Part shown: in pieces, positions 22,776-34,469 of the stretch | Numbering within the stretch: the first letter of the stretch is position 1 | Layout: each line of letters begins with the position of its first letter | The notes under the pieces: model-generated | Seen by the model: only the letters and a program-made list of their open reading frames with translations | Told to the model about the DNA's origin: nothing | Database searches by the model: none | NCBI RefSeq assembly: GCF_902459465.1 | Contig: NW_022985697.1 | Location: forward strand, 62,001 to 126,000 | Direction: 5' to 3' | Length of the DNA: 64,000 bases | DNA from: Asterias rubens | Lineage: Eukaryota; Echinodermata; Asteroidea; Forcipulatida; Asteriidae | Position numbers and translations under genes: made by a program

Positions 22776-25080
22776 GTGCTAAAAAAGACTAGAAAGATTG
22801 CAGAGAAAATAATGAGTAGCGTAAAGAAACTGGGGAGGGCTTCGACTGTCAGTACTGGGGTTACGTGCGTTTCCCCGGGACAGTCGGAGCTCTCGGGGGA
22901 CTGCGCCGGCGACACTACGTCGCCCGGCTTGCAGTCCTCCAGCCGGCCTACGCAGCCTCTGTCGGCTGCGTCGGCCGGGAGACCCACCGATCAAAGAGAG
23001 GTTGCTTACCGCTCCCCCTCCTCGGTCAGTGTGCGTGGGTCGACCCAGTCGAAGGTCAAGCGCCCCGGCAAGGCCAAGAAAGCCGGTGCCGGGGCAGCGA
23101 CCAAGAGAGGTAGGGCGAAAGGTGGCTCTGGTCCGGAGCGCACCGCCCACTCTCCCAGCACCGCCTCGGGGTCTCTGAAGCCGGAGGGCATCCCCCCTCC
23201 GCACGGCTCAGAATACCCGGCCCGCATCGACACCGTGGATTCCCCCACGACGGTTGGTGATGGCCTTTTGCGAGGGTTGAAGACCCACAAGGCACCCGCC
23301 CACGCCATAGGCTGTGGGGCGCTAGCCATGGGGAGAAGAATTATGGGTGCGGAGTCGGGTACCTGGGACGCCCCCGGGATACCCCACTCACAGGGCCCGC
23401 CCTCATCTTCGGATTTCATCCGTTGCTCGGGCATCCCTGTCACTCAGGTTTCCTCAGAGAGAGCCTCGGATTCGTCCCGTGAGCGGGTACCGAATAAGCG
23501 GCAGAGGACCAGAAAAGACCGTCATCCTCGGTCGTCTGACGTCTCCTCACCTGACAGCCATAGGAAACATTATTGGGGTAGCGAGCCGCTATCCCGAGAC
23601 GAATTCCTCACGGCTTTCCAGACCTTAGCGGCCTCAATATCCGGCCGACACGAGGTTCAGGAATTTTCCCAGTTTGCGGGACCGTACACCCAGCCCCACC
23701 AGGCCGGTCATGGCTGGGTGCGCCAGGATCGAGGCGGCGTACCGTGCACGGTCAGCCGGCCACCGGCCTCCCCTCCCAGCCACCGTCCCGCGGTCACCAC
23801 GCAGGAGGTTGCATGGGGTGTAAGGGATCAGGGTGATGTGCGATCACGCACGGGTGCACGTCCACAATCCCAGGCGGGGATCAGTATACACCCCTCGGGA
23901 TCCTTTGTATCCGATCGGGATGCAGAGCACCATGATTTGTTAGGCACAACCCTACCTTTGGGGGAACAATCAGGGAGTTTATCCGACCCCCCCGTGTCCG
24001 ACGACTCGCCCCCGGAAGAGGACGAGTTGGCCACGGCAGTTCAACGGCTTTCAGTTGCCAGAACTGAATTGCCCCTTGTCCAAAGGGACATGGCCCGGGT
24101 GCTGGACCTTCCCTCCGAGGAGGCGGGGGACGCCCCCTCTGAACGGCGGTCTTTTAAGAGGAGGACTGGCCCCGCTCCGAGGAGTGGGAATATTTTCCCG
24201 GCTATGCCACTCGACCGAGTATGCGCTGAGCGCATCGAGGGCATTATGTCGGCATCCTCTTGGACGGCCTACCCCAAGCGGGCGGATTTATATTACCGAT
24301 TTCCCCCCGCAGACAAGTTGACCGCAGACAGGGGGTCAACCTCTTCCAAACTTCCCTTCACCGACAAAGCGCGGGGGAAGATGGAGGAAGTAGCCAGGAA
24401 GATAGACTCAGCATCGCGCTTTGGCATGCGCACATCATCTTTTCTACTTCTCTTGTCCGAGTACCTCACGCTTGCCGGCGATGAGGACTCGGCGATCCCA
24501 GCGGACATGATGGTGGCGGCCCTCCATTGCCTGGATAATGGCCTGCGCACGGTCCTAGATCAGTTTACGAGAGTATCCACCCTAGCAACATCTGCCCGTA
24601 GGGCAACTGTCCTAGACGCTCTGTTCCTTCCGTCCGTCGGGGCTCGCAAGCGACTGGATGCGCTCCCCCTAACGGGACGAGACCTGTTTGCAGGAAAATT
24701 CCAGGAGTCTATGGAGGCCAAAGCCAAGCGCCTCAAGGCCACAGAGAAGATCAACTTGAGGAAGCCGCGAACCTCTGTACCGGCGGCAAGGAAAAGCAAG
24801 CAAGCCTCTTTTGTGATTCCACGTAGGCGCCCACAGAGACCCGTGGTTTTCGTGGGAACCAAGGACCACCGAATGCACGCACGCCGGCCCAAGGCCAACA
24901 ATGGGCCCAGTCGGGCCGTGGTTTTCGTGCGCCCGCCCCCCGGTATCCCGGGGCGTGGCGGAAGTGACCTCCCGGTCTCCAGGCGACCTCCCGCCGACGG
25001 ACCCGTGGGAGGCCGCCTTCAGGAACTTTTGGGGTCCTGGGCTCAGATCACGTCCGATAGATGGGTCCTCGAGACAATCG
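22776..25080 (+). CDS. DIRS element 2 Gag-like ORF1, reading into the RT start
   Basis: A long frame opens with an ATG at 22776 (in-frame Met at 22812). The first half is Ser/Pro/Arg-rich and disordered-looking. The second half has a folded-looking region (DKARGKMEEVARKID, FLLLLSEYLTLAGDEDS, ADMMVAALHCLDNGL) and then a basic tail (MEAKAKRLKATEKINLRK). In contrast to element 1, the frame continues into the RT N-terminus (PVGGRLQELLGSWAQ) without a stop, so element 2 or its ancestor may have made a Gag-Pol fusion. The frame is lost at the duplicated 20-mer at 25081-25120. It lacks the N-terminal cysteine motifs seen in element 1. Confidence 0.75.
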
Positions 25081-27056
25081 AGTGCGGCTACGCACTCGAG
25101 AGTGCGGCTACGCACTCGAGTTCACGAGAACCCCCCCGTCGGACATGCTGATACGGCCAACGCCCACCCCGTCCGACCCTCTCAAGCGCCAGGCCCTCGA
25201 AGGGGAGATCAGTTCCCTTCTCCTCAAACGGGCAATACGCGTTGTCCCCGACCAGGGGACACGGACGGGGTTCATGTTCACTTTCTTCTTAGTTCCCAAG
25301 AAGGAGGCGGACACTTGGCGACCGATCCTGAATTTAAAACCCCTAAACCGATTTATCCGCCCAAAGCGCTTCCGCATGGAAACGCTGCGGGCAATCCTCG
25401 AATCAATCGTAAACCTGCATGGGGGGCGAGCTTGGACCTTCGGGACGCTTACCTCCACGTCCCCATCAGGGCCGAACACCGCAAATTTCTGCGCTTCCTT
25501 TACAACGGAACGCTATACGAATTTGTGGTACTCCCCTTCGGACTGTCAACCTCCCCTCGAGTTTTTACCCGAGTAGGACGGGCGATCGGAGCAGCACTTC
25601 GGAGGCGAGGACTGCTGATTTTCCAATACCTCGACGATTGGCTGATTGTGGGGCCGATCACGGGAGCGACGGACGCGGCGCTGACACTTACGTGGCGCCT
25701 CACGTCCAGCCTGGGGTTCCTCATCAACATCGAGAAATCGCACCCGATCCCCTCTCAGGTGCCCACCTTTCTCGGTGCGGCTCTCGACCTTCAGAGGGGG
25801 CTAGCCAGCCCTTCGGCGGAACGGGTACAGAACCTTCGGCAGTGCGTGGCTCTTTTCCTGGGGCTACGGTGGCACCGGCGGTAGCCTGGCTCAAGTTACT
25901 TGGTCTCATGGCCAGCATGGTAGACCTAGTAGATTTCTGCAGGCTGAGGATGAGACCTATCCAGCTCCATCTCCTCGCCTACTTTCGGCCCAGCCGTCAT
26001 TCGGTCAACCTCCCGGTGCCTACCACGCCTTGGCTGACCCCCCACCTTCAATGGTGGGTGGAGGACGCCAACCTCACACGTGGTCGAGTGTTCCGCCCGC
26101 CCCGACCGTCAGCGACCGTCATCACCGACGCGTCTCTGTACGGCTGGGGGGCGACCCTCGACCCCCATCAGATAGCGGGGGTATGGGGCCCGGAACACCA
26201 CTCGACCCAAATCAACGTCCTGGAAATGCTGGCAGTCCAGAATGCCCTCCAGCACTTCTGGGCACAGTTAGTGGGGCAGGCCGTCCTGGTGCGCTCCGAC
26301 AACGCTACAGTGGTAGCGTATATCAATCACCAGGGGGGCACCCGGTCGGCCCGACTGTGTGCACTAGCCTGGGACCTAATCCACTGGTGCATACGGCAGG
26401 GGATCGCCCTGTCGGCGGTGTTCATCCCGGGGAAGGAGAATGTCACGGCCGACGCTCTCTCCCGGGGCTGGATCGTCCCGACAGAGTGGTCCCTCCGCCC
26501 CTGTGTGGCCCAGTCGCTCTTCCTGCTTATCGACCGACCTCACGTAGATCTGTTCGCCTCTCGGACGAACAATCAGCTACCGATCTACTGCGCCAGGGGT
26601 CCCGACCCCGGGGCATGGCGGATCGACGCTCTGACTATGCGATGGGAGGGGCTGTTGGCATACGCCTACCCGCCCATCTCCCTCATTTCACGGGTGCTGA
26701 CAAAGATCGAGCAGGATCATTGCAAAGTTCTCTTGATCGCCCCCTTTTGGCCCCGACAGCCCTGGTTCCCTCGGCTGGTCAGGCTCCTGGTGCACAGGCC
26801 GGTGGTTCTCCCACAACGCCTGGACCTCATATACCAGCCCGGGTCCGGAGTGGTTCGTCCGACTCCGAGGGACCTGCACCTGACGTGCTGGGTGCTGTCA
26901 CAAGATCCCTCAGAGCAGCGGGCCTTTCGAGACGGGCTGCGGAAGTTGCCGCCCAGTCCCGAAGGACCTCGACCTGAAGAGTTTATGACTGCCGACTACG
27001 CCATTTCTTTAAATGGTGTAGGCGGCGAGCTATTCGTCCCACCGATACTTCTGTAG
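25000..27056 (+). pseudogene. DIRS element 2 RT-RNase H with three frame changes
   Basis: RT motifs appear in successive frames: TWRPILNLKPLNRFIRPK (25061 frame), SLDLRDAYLHVPIRAEHRKF and QYLDDWLIVG (24901 frame), then RNase H residues (VITDASLYGWGA, NVLEMLAV, RSDNATVVAYINHQGG, ADALSRGW) and the C-terminal region (DLFASRTNNQLPIYC, YAYPPISLISRVL) in the 25419 frame. Breaks lie at the 20-bp tandem duplication (25081-25120), near a G-run around 25415, and near 25855. Catalytic residues are all present but never in one frame. Confidence 0.9.
25081..25120 (+). repeat. 20-bp tandem duplication causing a frameshift
   Basis: The unit AGTGCGGCTACGCACTCGAG occurs twice head to tail. The extra copy shifts the RT frame. 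The unit is itself partly palindromic. Confidence 0.9.
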
Positions 27057-27964
27057 AGGAAGTCGGGGATTTCCTCCTATATCTTTTTGATAGCGGACTG
27101 GCAACGGCCACAGTGAAAAATTACCGGTCGGCCACTGCAGCAGTCCACGGAGGATTCACCGACGGCTCGACAGTCTCGGATAACCGGGCGATTGGGCAGC
27201 TGACTAAGGGGATGTTTGTCACCCGTCCCCCTGTGCGCAAATTGGTCCCATCCTGGGACCTCTTTAGCGTGCTGTCGGCACTAACAAAACCCCCGTTCGA
27301 ACCACTGAGTGGGGCCACGTTGCTACATCTAACGGTCAAAGTGGACTTTTTGGTGGCGGTCGCTACGTCTCGCCGACGTAGCGAGCTCCACTCCCTTACA
27401 GTGGCGGCGGGGCACATCCGGTGGGAACCCGGAGGGGTCCGCCTAATCCCTACGGCGGGGTTTTTAGCCAAGAACCAGTCCGGTTCTTTCGAACCTCCAG
27501 ATATTTTCGTTCCCGACCTTAAAACCTTTTCGGCGGTCACAGAGGACAAACTTTGGTGCCCGGTACGGGCGCTAAAGTGGTACATCGATCGTACGAAGTC
27601 ACTCCGAACCGGCCACGAACAGCTGTTCGTGTCCACGGTTCCACCATTCCGACCAGCATCCCGCGATACAATCGCGCGTTGGATAGTTACAGCCATCCGC
27701 TCTGTGCCGGGCGGATGGCCAGCGACCGATGGTCCAGTTCATGCCTACGAGGTACGGGGGGTGTCGGCCTCATGGGCTTTCTTTAAAGGGGTCTCCATGA
27801 GTGACATAACAAGGGCGGCCTCCTGGAAGAGCCCGTCCATGTTCTCTGACTGCTACCTGAAGGACGTTCTACAGGTGGATGGGAGAGCGGGTAGAGCGGT
27901 GTTGCAGGCAGCCAGCCAAGCTGCAAAGCCAGAACAAGCTCCACCTCGTCAGTCTCGTGTTTAG
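26790..27964 (+). pseudogene. DIRS element 2 tyrosine recombinase (nonsense and active-site change)
   Basis: Aligned by eye with element 1, the domain starts around VLGAVTRSLRAAGLS. A TGA at 26975-26977 occupies a position where element 1 has arginine (CGA to TGA would be a CpG transition). The same frame continues to 27964 with arginine I in TSRRRSELHSL, a conserved SWAFFKG block, and the expected nucleophile tyrosine at 27854-27856 (DCYLKD). At the His-x-x-Arg box the histidine is replaced by tyrosine (TAC at 27746-27748, YEVR, against HDTR in element 1). Both changes predict loss of activity. Confidence 0.85.
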
Positions 27965-28180
27965 GTGAGTTTTTTTGCACGGTAATACAGTGCTAACAAT
28001 ACTTATAATGTTTTGCTCCCCCGTGGGACGACACCCCCTGTACGTTTTGGGCATGGACCACTTTCGGGCCTATAGGCCGCGAAGCGTTCTCTGAATTTTG
28101 GGCGCGCCGGGGTCCTACGCCCCCCCGTAAGACATGCAGTAGCACCGCGTATACCCACCGCCTTTCCTCGGTGCGAGTCT

Positions 28181-28279
28181 ATGCAAATTAGTAATTTGAC
28201 TCTACCGGTAAGTAGAGTGAAGTAGACTCCCCCCCACAGTATTGTGGATGGGGTCTACGAACGAATACTTACCGGTAGA
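28181..28279. repeat. internal complementary region of DIRS element 2
   Basis: The reverse complement of the left end (to 28227, ...GAAGTAGAC) is joined to the reverse complement of the right end (from 28228, TCCCCCCCACAG...). Confidence 0.9.
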
Positions 28280-28342
28280 GTATCCCTCCCTCCTTCCCCA
28301 CATACTCGGTCCTTGGGTGCTTACATTTAGTAGGGCTCATCG

Positions 28343-28484
28343 AAAAGAGGACGACTCCGTGACGGGCATGTCGCGGGGCGTTATGGGTAGGACGGTGGAG
28401 GGCGCTATTGTGTGTAAAAGTCTTAGCATTTCTGCCTCGCGGCATAGGGAATATGCAAATTAGTAATTCGACTCTACCGGTAAG
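28343..28484 (-). repeat. right inverted terminal repeat of DIRS element 2
   Basis: Reverse complement of 22546-22687. It is followed by a right-end tail ending in a long G-run. Confidence 0.88.
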
Positions 28485-28531
28485 TATTCGTTCGTAGACC
28501 CCATCCACACTACTGTGGGGGGGGGGGGGGA

Positions 28532-29183
28532 CTCTACAGTCTTCTGATTGTCACTGGCATCCTAAACAAAGATGTTGACAAAATAGGGAGACCACCAATA
28601 ACATGGGGCTAGTATTTAGCTTAGTTTATTTAAAGTGATATGGCCTGTTAGTCCGGAGGCCATTAGTCAAATCATGCCCTAGTAATTTTTTTTTTTTCAA
28701 CCCCCCCCCCTCCCCCCAAAAAAAACAATATTATGCATTTCTATGTTTCATTTGCTCAAATTTTAAGGAACTGAATTTTAATTTTTGATGTTTTGTTTAT
28801 ACTTAAAGGTTATAAGAAACACCTGAAAGACAATTTTGAGGAGGAACGTGGCACACCCCAGGGCCATGCTACTTGCTGGATGCTACTTGCTGGATGCTTA
28901 CTGCTGAGACATCTGGGTCTGAATCAACATGCTGACTTTATTCATTCTGCCGTCATCAACACAGTCATACAAAACAAAGTGAGTTCTGATTCTTTGTTGC
29001 CTTCTGTTTTCCCTATAAGAACAAATAGTGAATGGCCTGACGTTTCGACCCTAGCAGAGTCTTTTTCGAATGCTAAAACCCATCTTTTCCCCCTATACCT
29101 ACAAAAAAGTATAGATACTTATATTGAAAAATGTTGTGTGGAAACTATGCGACACACATAGATCCCATTAGTTGCTTAGTAGA
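28532..29183 (+). repeat. duplicated segment, copy A, part 2
   Basis: Continues the match to copy B (61140-61750) exactly where DIRS element 2 ends. Similarity stops at GTTGCTTAGTAGA. It contains the IDH3-like exon and about 50 bp near 28785-28835 that copy B lacks. Confidence 0.88.
28850..28978 (+). pseudogene. captured exon resembling NAD-dependent isocitrate dehydrogenase (IDH3), copy A
   Basis: The peptide WMLLAGCLLLRHLGLNQHAD and IHSAVINTVIQNK resembles the C-terminal region of mitochondrial IDH3 subunits (pattern MLLSA..MLRHL.L..H...I..AV..VI..GK). It ends at a strong donor (ACAAA, then GTGAGT) where IDH3 would continue with its conserved R-T-x-D-x-G-G segment, which is not found nearby. 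A short direct duplication (TGCTACTTGCTGGA) precedes it. With no other exons in reach and an identical twin in copy B, it is probably a fragment carried by the duplicated segment. Family assignment is from memory of conserved residues. Confidence 0.5.
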
Positions 29184-29277
29184 ACACATGTCACATGCCA
29201 TCCAAAATGTAATATTGGACCCCAATATGAATAATTATTGGACGCTTCGCATCTGTGTATAATGTTTCCAAACAATA

Positions 29278-29417
29278 GGAGACTTTCCAACACTAGGTGG
29301 CAGCAGACATACCGGGTAAATTTCCATTGTTTACGTAGTTCTGAACATGCGCATAATTCTAAGAACAATGGATTTACCCGGTAAGTCTGCTGCCCTCTAT
29401 CGTCCCAGAAAGTCTCC
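29278..29417. mobile_element. 140-bp hairpin MITE
   Basis: The ends GGAGACTTTC and GAAAGTCTCC are inverted. Inner arms GGCAGCAGAC..ACCGGGTAAAT and ATTTACCCGGT..GTCTGCTGCC continue the pairing. No coding capacity. Confidence 0.7.
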
Positions 29418-32400
29418 CATTGAGGTAAGGTCTTTCCACAGCTGACAAGTATGGGTCACTAACATACATGTAGGCCTGCCTCCACTGACTCAATATTTGA
29501 GCACGACACTTGGCCATAATTGCTTCTCTTCACCCAGGAGTAAATGGGCTTGATTCTGTGGTTGATTTGGCTCAATGCTCTACATATTTGACAGTATAGG
29601 CTGTCGACTCCCTAGTATGTAAGGAGTTGAAAAACAAAGCAGTGATAAATATTAATGCTTATTGAGCTTTAACATTTGTGGACACATCGCCATAGAAATG
29701 TCCATCGTTATTATTATTATAAAAATTGTGTTGAGTAAAAACCAAATTTCCAATACTAAAAAGAAACTTAGAAAATATACTCCTACAAAACCTAAAAATT
29801 GAAGGACTACATTTTGGGATTGATTGGACAAAACCAAATTTAATGTAAATATTTGTTTTTTATTTTATCTTGAGGCTAGTTCCAACTGCCCTTAGAAATA
29901 ACAACTATTAACTATTACAATATTCAAGAAGACAGTTTCAGATGAACTCTGTTCAAAATACTTTTAATATTTATATTTATTCATTTTTCTCTGTTGAAAT
30001 CTTAGATCATCCAAAGTTGTCCAGGGTTTTAAATTGATTACAGTTAAGCTATTTTATTGATAAAGTTATAATTATTTCAACCCAATTTTATTAATGATTT
30101 GTCCATGCTTAATGAAAACCTGTTTGATACCAACTAGACTTTAACTTTGGCACTTTGTATACATTACACAACATGCTCAACCAAGCACAAGTATCTGTGC
30201 AAGAAATAAGAAACCTGTGAATGGTAACATCAGAGTCATGAGAAAAAAGCGCCAGACCCAATTATATGTTTCCAATGTTTTACAACATCAGATTTCTGAC
30301 TCAAGAACAAAACTGTTTTTTGTATCTGTTTGAATATAATTTAAAAAAAAGGAAATCGGGAACAAAATGTTTTCCAGCATAACCATCTTTATACCATGCA
30401 CGTTAGGTGTAAATCTCTGAACAATAATATTTCCAATCTTAACAAAAAGTAAACAATTTCAACAAAAATCAAAATTAGTAATCTAACCAAAATTATGCAC
30501 ACCCTTTGAACTGGTTTGGTTATGGGAAATATTATCAACCAAGATTTAATACTTTAGGCATCAATGTTTGATGAAAGGTTTAGATTGATAGTCCAGCAGG
30601 AAGGTATTCCCATAAACTTTGTTTATTAATCATTTTCAATTTGGTAAACTGCACATGAATTAATTTCAAACAATTTGACATTAAACCTTAAAATGGTCTT
30701 TTTCATTTGTATGAAGCTCGAATATGAATTTGAGTGACATCAGGGTCATTTTTTGCAGACCAGGTCACAATAACAAAGTTGGTTTATTATTTCTTTTGAT
30801 AAATACCCAGGTAGCACTATCTTTTGGAGTTTTAGTTGAAACTTTCATATTTTTGCACACTGGGGGTCTTTTTGAGACGGAATGACCCATTAGAAATACT
30901 CATACATAAATACCCCAGACAGTTTCGCTATTCCTATTGGTGGAAAGTGCGTCATGTGGGGGTGTTTAAACGGTTGACATGACCAGCTGGAGCTGTTTAT
31001 AACCGGTAATAGCATTTGTGCGGTTTGGCCCACAATCATGTTCCCCAAGGTGATCGATCTTCCCCGCCCCATTTTAGCCAATGGATACGAGAATGCATTA
31101 CTATGCGCACAAATGCATATCCAAAAACTGTCTCATAAAAATGCACCTCTAGTACAGAGCTCGGAAAACAGATAAGTTTTTACAGTTTCCTACTTTATTA
31201 GGCCTTTTAACCAAAAAAGGCATCTATGAATAGGAATAAAACAGCAGTGACTCGTTCTAAAACGTCCGCTATACTGGCATGGTCGTGGTCGTGCGATTTA
31301 TTACACGGCCACGACCCTGCCGGTTTTAAACAGTCGTTACAGACCTTCTCACTACCCTTTTATTCCCTTATTATTTTAACAAAGTGAACAATTTTCTTTA
31401 AATATTCACAGGTACCAAATCATACACAGGAAAAGATCAATTAAGTTATGCCAATATTCATCTTGTTTACATAATGCGTTATGTCAACGAGATGAATTAT
31501 AATGTGTTCCAGACTCAGACAAATAAATGAATATTTGGCTGTACAAATAGTCAATGTAGCAATGTTTACAAAATAATACTCTTTTGCATTCAATTGCATC
31601 TCGTGGCAGGCAAGATGCTTCACTGTTCATATAAGATATATGACATGTTTGATCATAATTGTATTGTATTTCCTGACCCCAAGACATACAATAAAAACTG
31701 TACAAGAGAAACTATACATGTTCAAGGTTCAAACTAAACTTACAATATTTAGTTATAGGGAATTATTGCACTGAATATAAAACAAGTTATCATAAATGAG
31801 AAGAACACAGTTTGAGATGTACGGCTTTTTATAAATGCCAAAAGTTGATAACAATTGTTACCTTCCAATCCTCATCAAATGTAAGATTTATTCCATGGTG
31901 AGCTATGTACAATTTGTGCCTGCAGAAAGTCCAGGCTCTGTGACACTTTTGTTAATGTGTGAAGTCATGAGTAATATAACAGCAATGTTTGTTATATTAT
32001 TTGTCTTATCCAGTATAAATGACCATAAATAACGATCCATATCCCATATTATAGATAAGTTCTTAATAAATACAAAAATATACTTTACATTGCAATATTT
32101 CAGTGGTTTATGAAATGAATTTATTTACATTTAAGCACCATTATGCCCCTCAGTTCATGGTTTGAATCATAGGAACTGTTAAATAGACGCTCTTGCACTG
32201 ATGTCATACGTGACTACTCTCTACCCATGGGAACTTGACACAAAATTGTGTGACCAATTTTGGTAATGTCTTCATCAATTGGGTCAATAAAGGTACAATC
32301 TCTGATATACCTAAAGACACATTGTATTGCGCTGCGATGTACTGGCATTAACGCTGATTTGGGTCAGTCAACTTCCTCTAATGATTACAGACAATGATTG

Positions 32401-33122
32401 TGTTATTAAACACACAAAACAATCAAAGCAAATTGCAAAGGTGTTTCTCTTTTAACTTATCCAATGACATTTAGTGATGAATTCCTGTACTAAACTGGAA
32501 GTAATCAAGTTGATACATTGCCAAAATATTATTCTGATTTTGTTCATTTTGAGAGAAAAGAAAATGTAATCCTTTTGGCGGAACTCGGCCATGCAACTTT
32601 AACGGTTTAGTATTTTGTGTGTTTCTGGCTGAAACTGCTAGTCATTTATGTAGTGTTGCTAACATTAGACCTACACATGATTATTACTTGAATTTTGTTT
32701 TTAACTGCATGAGGTGTACAGAAAACTTGTTAAAACCATAAAGTCAGCTAAAAATGAAAAGGTCACCAATGCGTTGGGTCAAAGTTAAGATTCAGAGGGA
32801 GCATAACACTCAGTGACCGGGTTCATACTTGAGCAGCTTTCTCAAGTCCAACTTCTGGAAGAGACAACCCAAGACTTCAATGGATAATGCATCGTTGGTT
32901 TGGGAAGTAAATTCATTCTGATCCAACAGTCTCCAATAAACATGATGAGTTTCATTTGCCTCAAATCACAGACTCAATGACATGACAGATTCACACCTGT
33001 GAGTAATTTGGATTGAGTCACATTTATGACAAACGAGTAATCTACAATGACATTCCATTGGATAAGGCTTTGTCTAGAATGTTTGAAGTTGTTGTTGTCA
33101 AGTAGTAGTCTTATGTGGTTGT
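29418..33122. other. gene-poor stretch
   Basis: About 3.7 kb of AT-rich DNA with no frame that resembles a protein. The only element I can bound is the MITE at 31229-31372. It may hold NLR copy 1 regulatory DNA or nothing specific. Confidence 0.55.
31229..31372. mobile_element. MITE related to 19527-19632
   Basis: It starts GAATAGGAATAAAACAG and ends CTTTTATTCCCTTATT in inverted orientation. The centre has palindromic GGTCGTGG/CCACGACC. Non-coding. Confidence 0.5.
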
Positions 33123-34437
33123 CTAACCCCACGTCAGTATGGGCGAATTCAAACCGATTGATGCATTAATGTGCTGCTTATCTTCATCTGTAAAGTAACC
33201 CATCATGAGACTTGTGAGGTGTCTGATCATTAGCTTCAAATGAGGCGCCCAGAATGATGCACAGCCATCCAATTGATCATTATCTGAGAGATCTAGATAA
33301 ATCAGATTAGGCATGTCACTCACTGACTCAGCAATGGGCTCAATATCACCACCTGTCAGATTACAATCGATCAATCTCAGTCTCTTAAGGTGGTTCATTT
33401 TCTTCAAATGCTGAGCCCACAATGATGCACAGCCACCCAATGCATCATTATCCATGAGAATCAGATGAGCCAGAGTTTGAACGCCACTCAGTGCCACAGC
33501 AATGGGCTCAATATCTTTATCTCCCAATTTGCACCTACACAATTTCACCTCCTCAAGGTGTCTCATTCCCTTCAAGTGCTGAGCCCACATCTTTGCACAA
33601 CCACCCAAGCCTGGATTCCATGACAGATCAAGTTTAACCAGAGTAGACACACCACTCAGTGCCACAGCAATGGGCTCAATATCTGTACCTTGCAGTGAAC
33701 AATATCCCAAGTAAATACCTTGAAGGCATTCCATTTTCCCCAGTTCAGGACCCCAAATGGATGCATATCCACCAAGTGCTCTATTCAGTAATATGCTTAG
33801 ATGAACCAGAGTGTCACCCATTGACTCTGCAATGGGTGACACATCTTGAGCTTCCAGTGAGCAATCCGGCAAGTGCAGCTTCTTGAGACACTTCAGTTTC
33901 ATCAATTGAGAAACCAACGATGATACAGAGCCACCCAAGGCTTTATTGCTTGAGAGGTGTAGCTTAGTCAATGTTGATGGACTTGCCAATGATGATAGGA
34001 TCTGATTGGTAGTGGCAGCAGTTAATGAGCTATCCTTCAGAGACAGAGATTGTAAATTAGTCATTAGTTTGATTGACTTTGCCAAGTCTTCACCAAACCT
34101 CTGGAAGTTGAAACAAGACACATCCAAACTGTTAGCCTTTGTGAAGTAATCATTTCCTCCGCTGATGGCTGCCACTTGGTTCAGAAAATGAAAGAATGCA
34201 TTTGTACTATCATTATTCCACCTGTAAAGTATAAGATAATCAGTCAGAATTGAACTGATAACATTTGCTGGTGGCAGTTCCTGTGACTGACTCTCGAAAT
34301 AACAAATAACGACAAGTTTCGAATTTCTGCCTTGATGCACGTTCTGTAAAATATGATTTGTACATGCCTCATTGTCTCCACAACAAAACCGGAGCAGATA
34401 ATCATATCGAGACACACGAGAAGAGCCTGTCAACTGC
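33123..34437 (-). pseudogene. NLR copy 2: LRR portion, 5'-truncated
   Basis: The minus-strand frame has the post-NACHT segment (SSRVSRYDYLLRFCCGDNEACTN) and about ten LRRs in the family's double-unit form, ending in SIGLNSPILTWG with a stop at 33123-33125. Homology to copy 3 stops at about 34437, where DNA of a retroelement fragment on the opposite strand begins. Walker A, Walker B and the rest of NACHT are therefore absent, so no nucleotide-dependent switch can be made. The remaining frame is undamaged over more than 1.3 kb, so truncation may be fairly recent, or the LRR part may be kept by gene conversion. Confidence 0.85.
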
Positions 34438-34469
34438 CCGTTTGTTACACGCCGCCCCACTTGCCGCCA

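Larger units (their letters stand above)
22531..28531 (+). mobile_element. DIRS-type retrotransposon, element 2 (defective)
   Basis: The 6001-bp element runs from GTCTACTTCACTC to ...GGGGGGGA. It has inverted terminal repeats (22546-22687 and 28343-28484), an internal complementary region (28181-28279) and the order Gag, RT-RNase H, recombinase. Its ends are confirmed by the joint in the internal complementary region and by an uninterrupted copy of the target at 61131-61160. The sequence is more GC-rich than the DNA around it. There is no target duplication. The RT has three frame changes and the recombinase a stop and an active-site change, so it is dead. It is clearly related to element 1 but has different terminal repeats, so it is a separate subfamily. 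Confidence 0.93.

Noticed and set aside
26975-26977. Frameshift in the DIRS element 2 recombinase
   Set aside because: Both sides of the break are in the same frame; it is a single TGA stop, not a frameshift.
19628-29183. Helitron as the nature of the duplicated segment
   Set aside because: Exon capture would fit, but I see no 5' TC and 3' CTRR hairpin at the shared borders.
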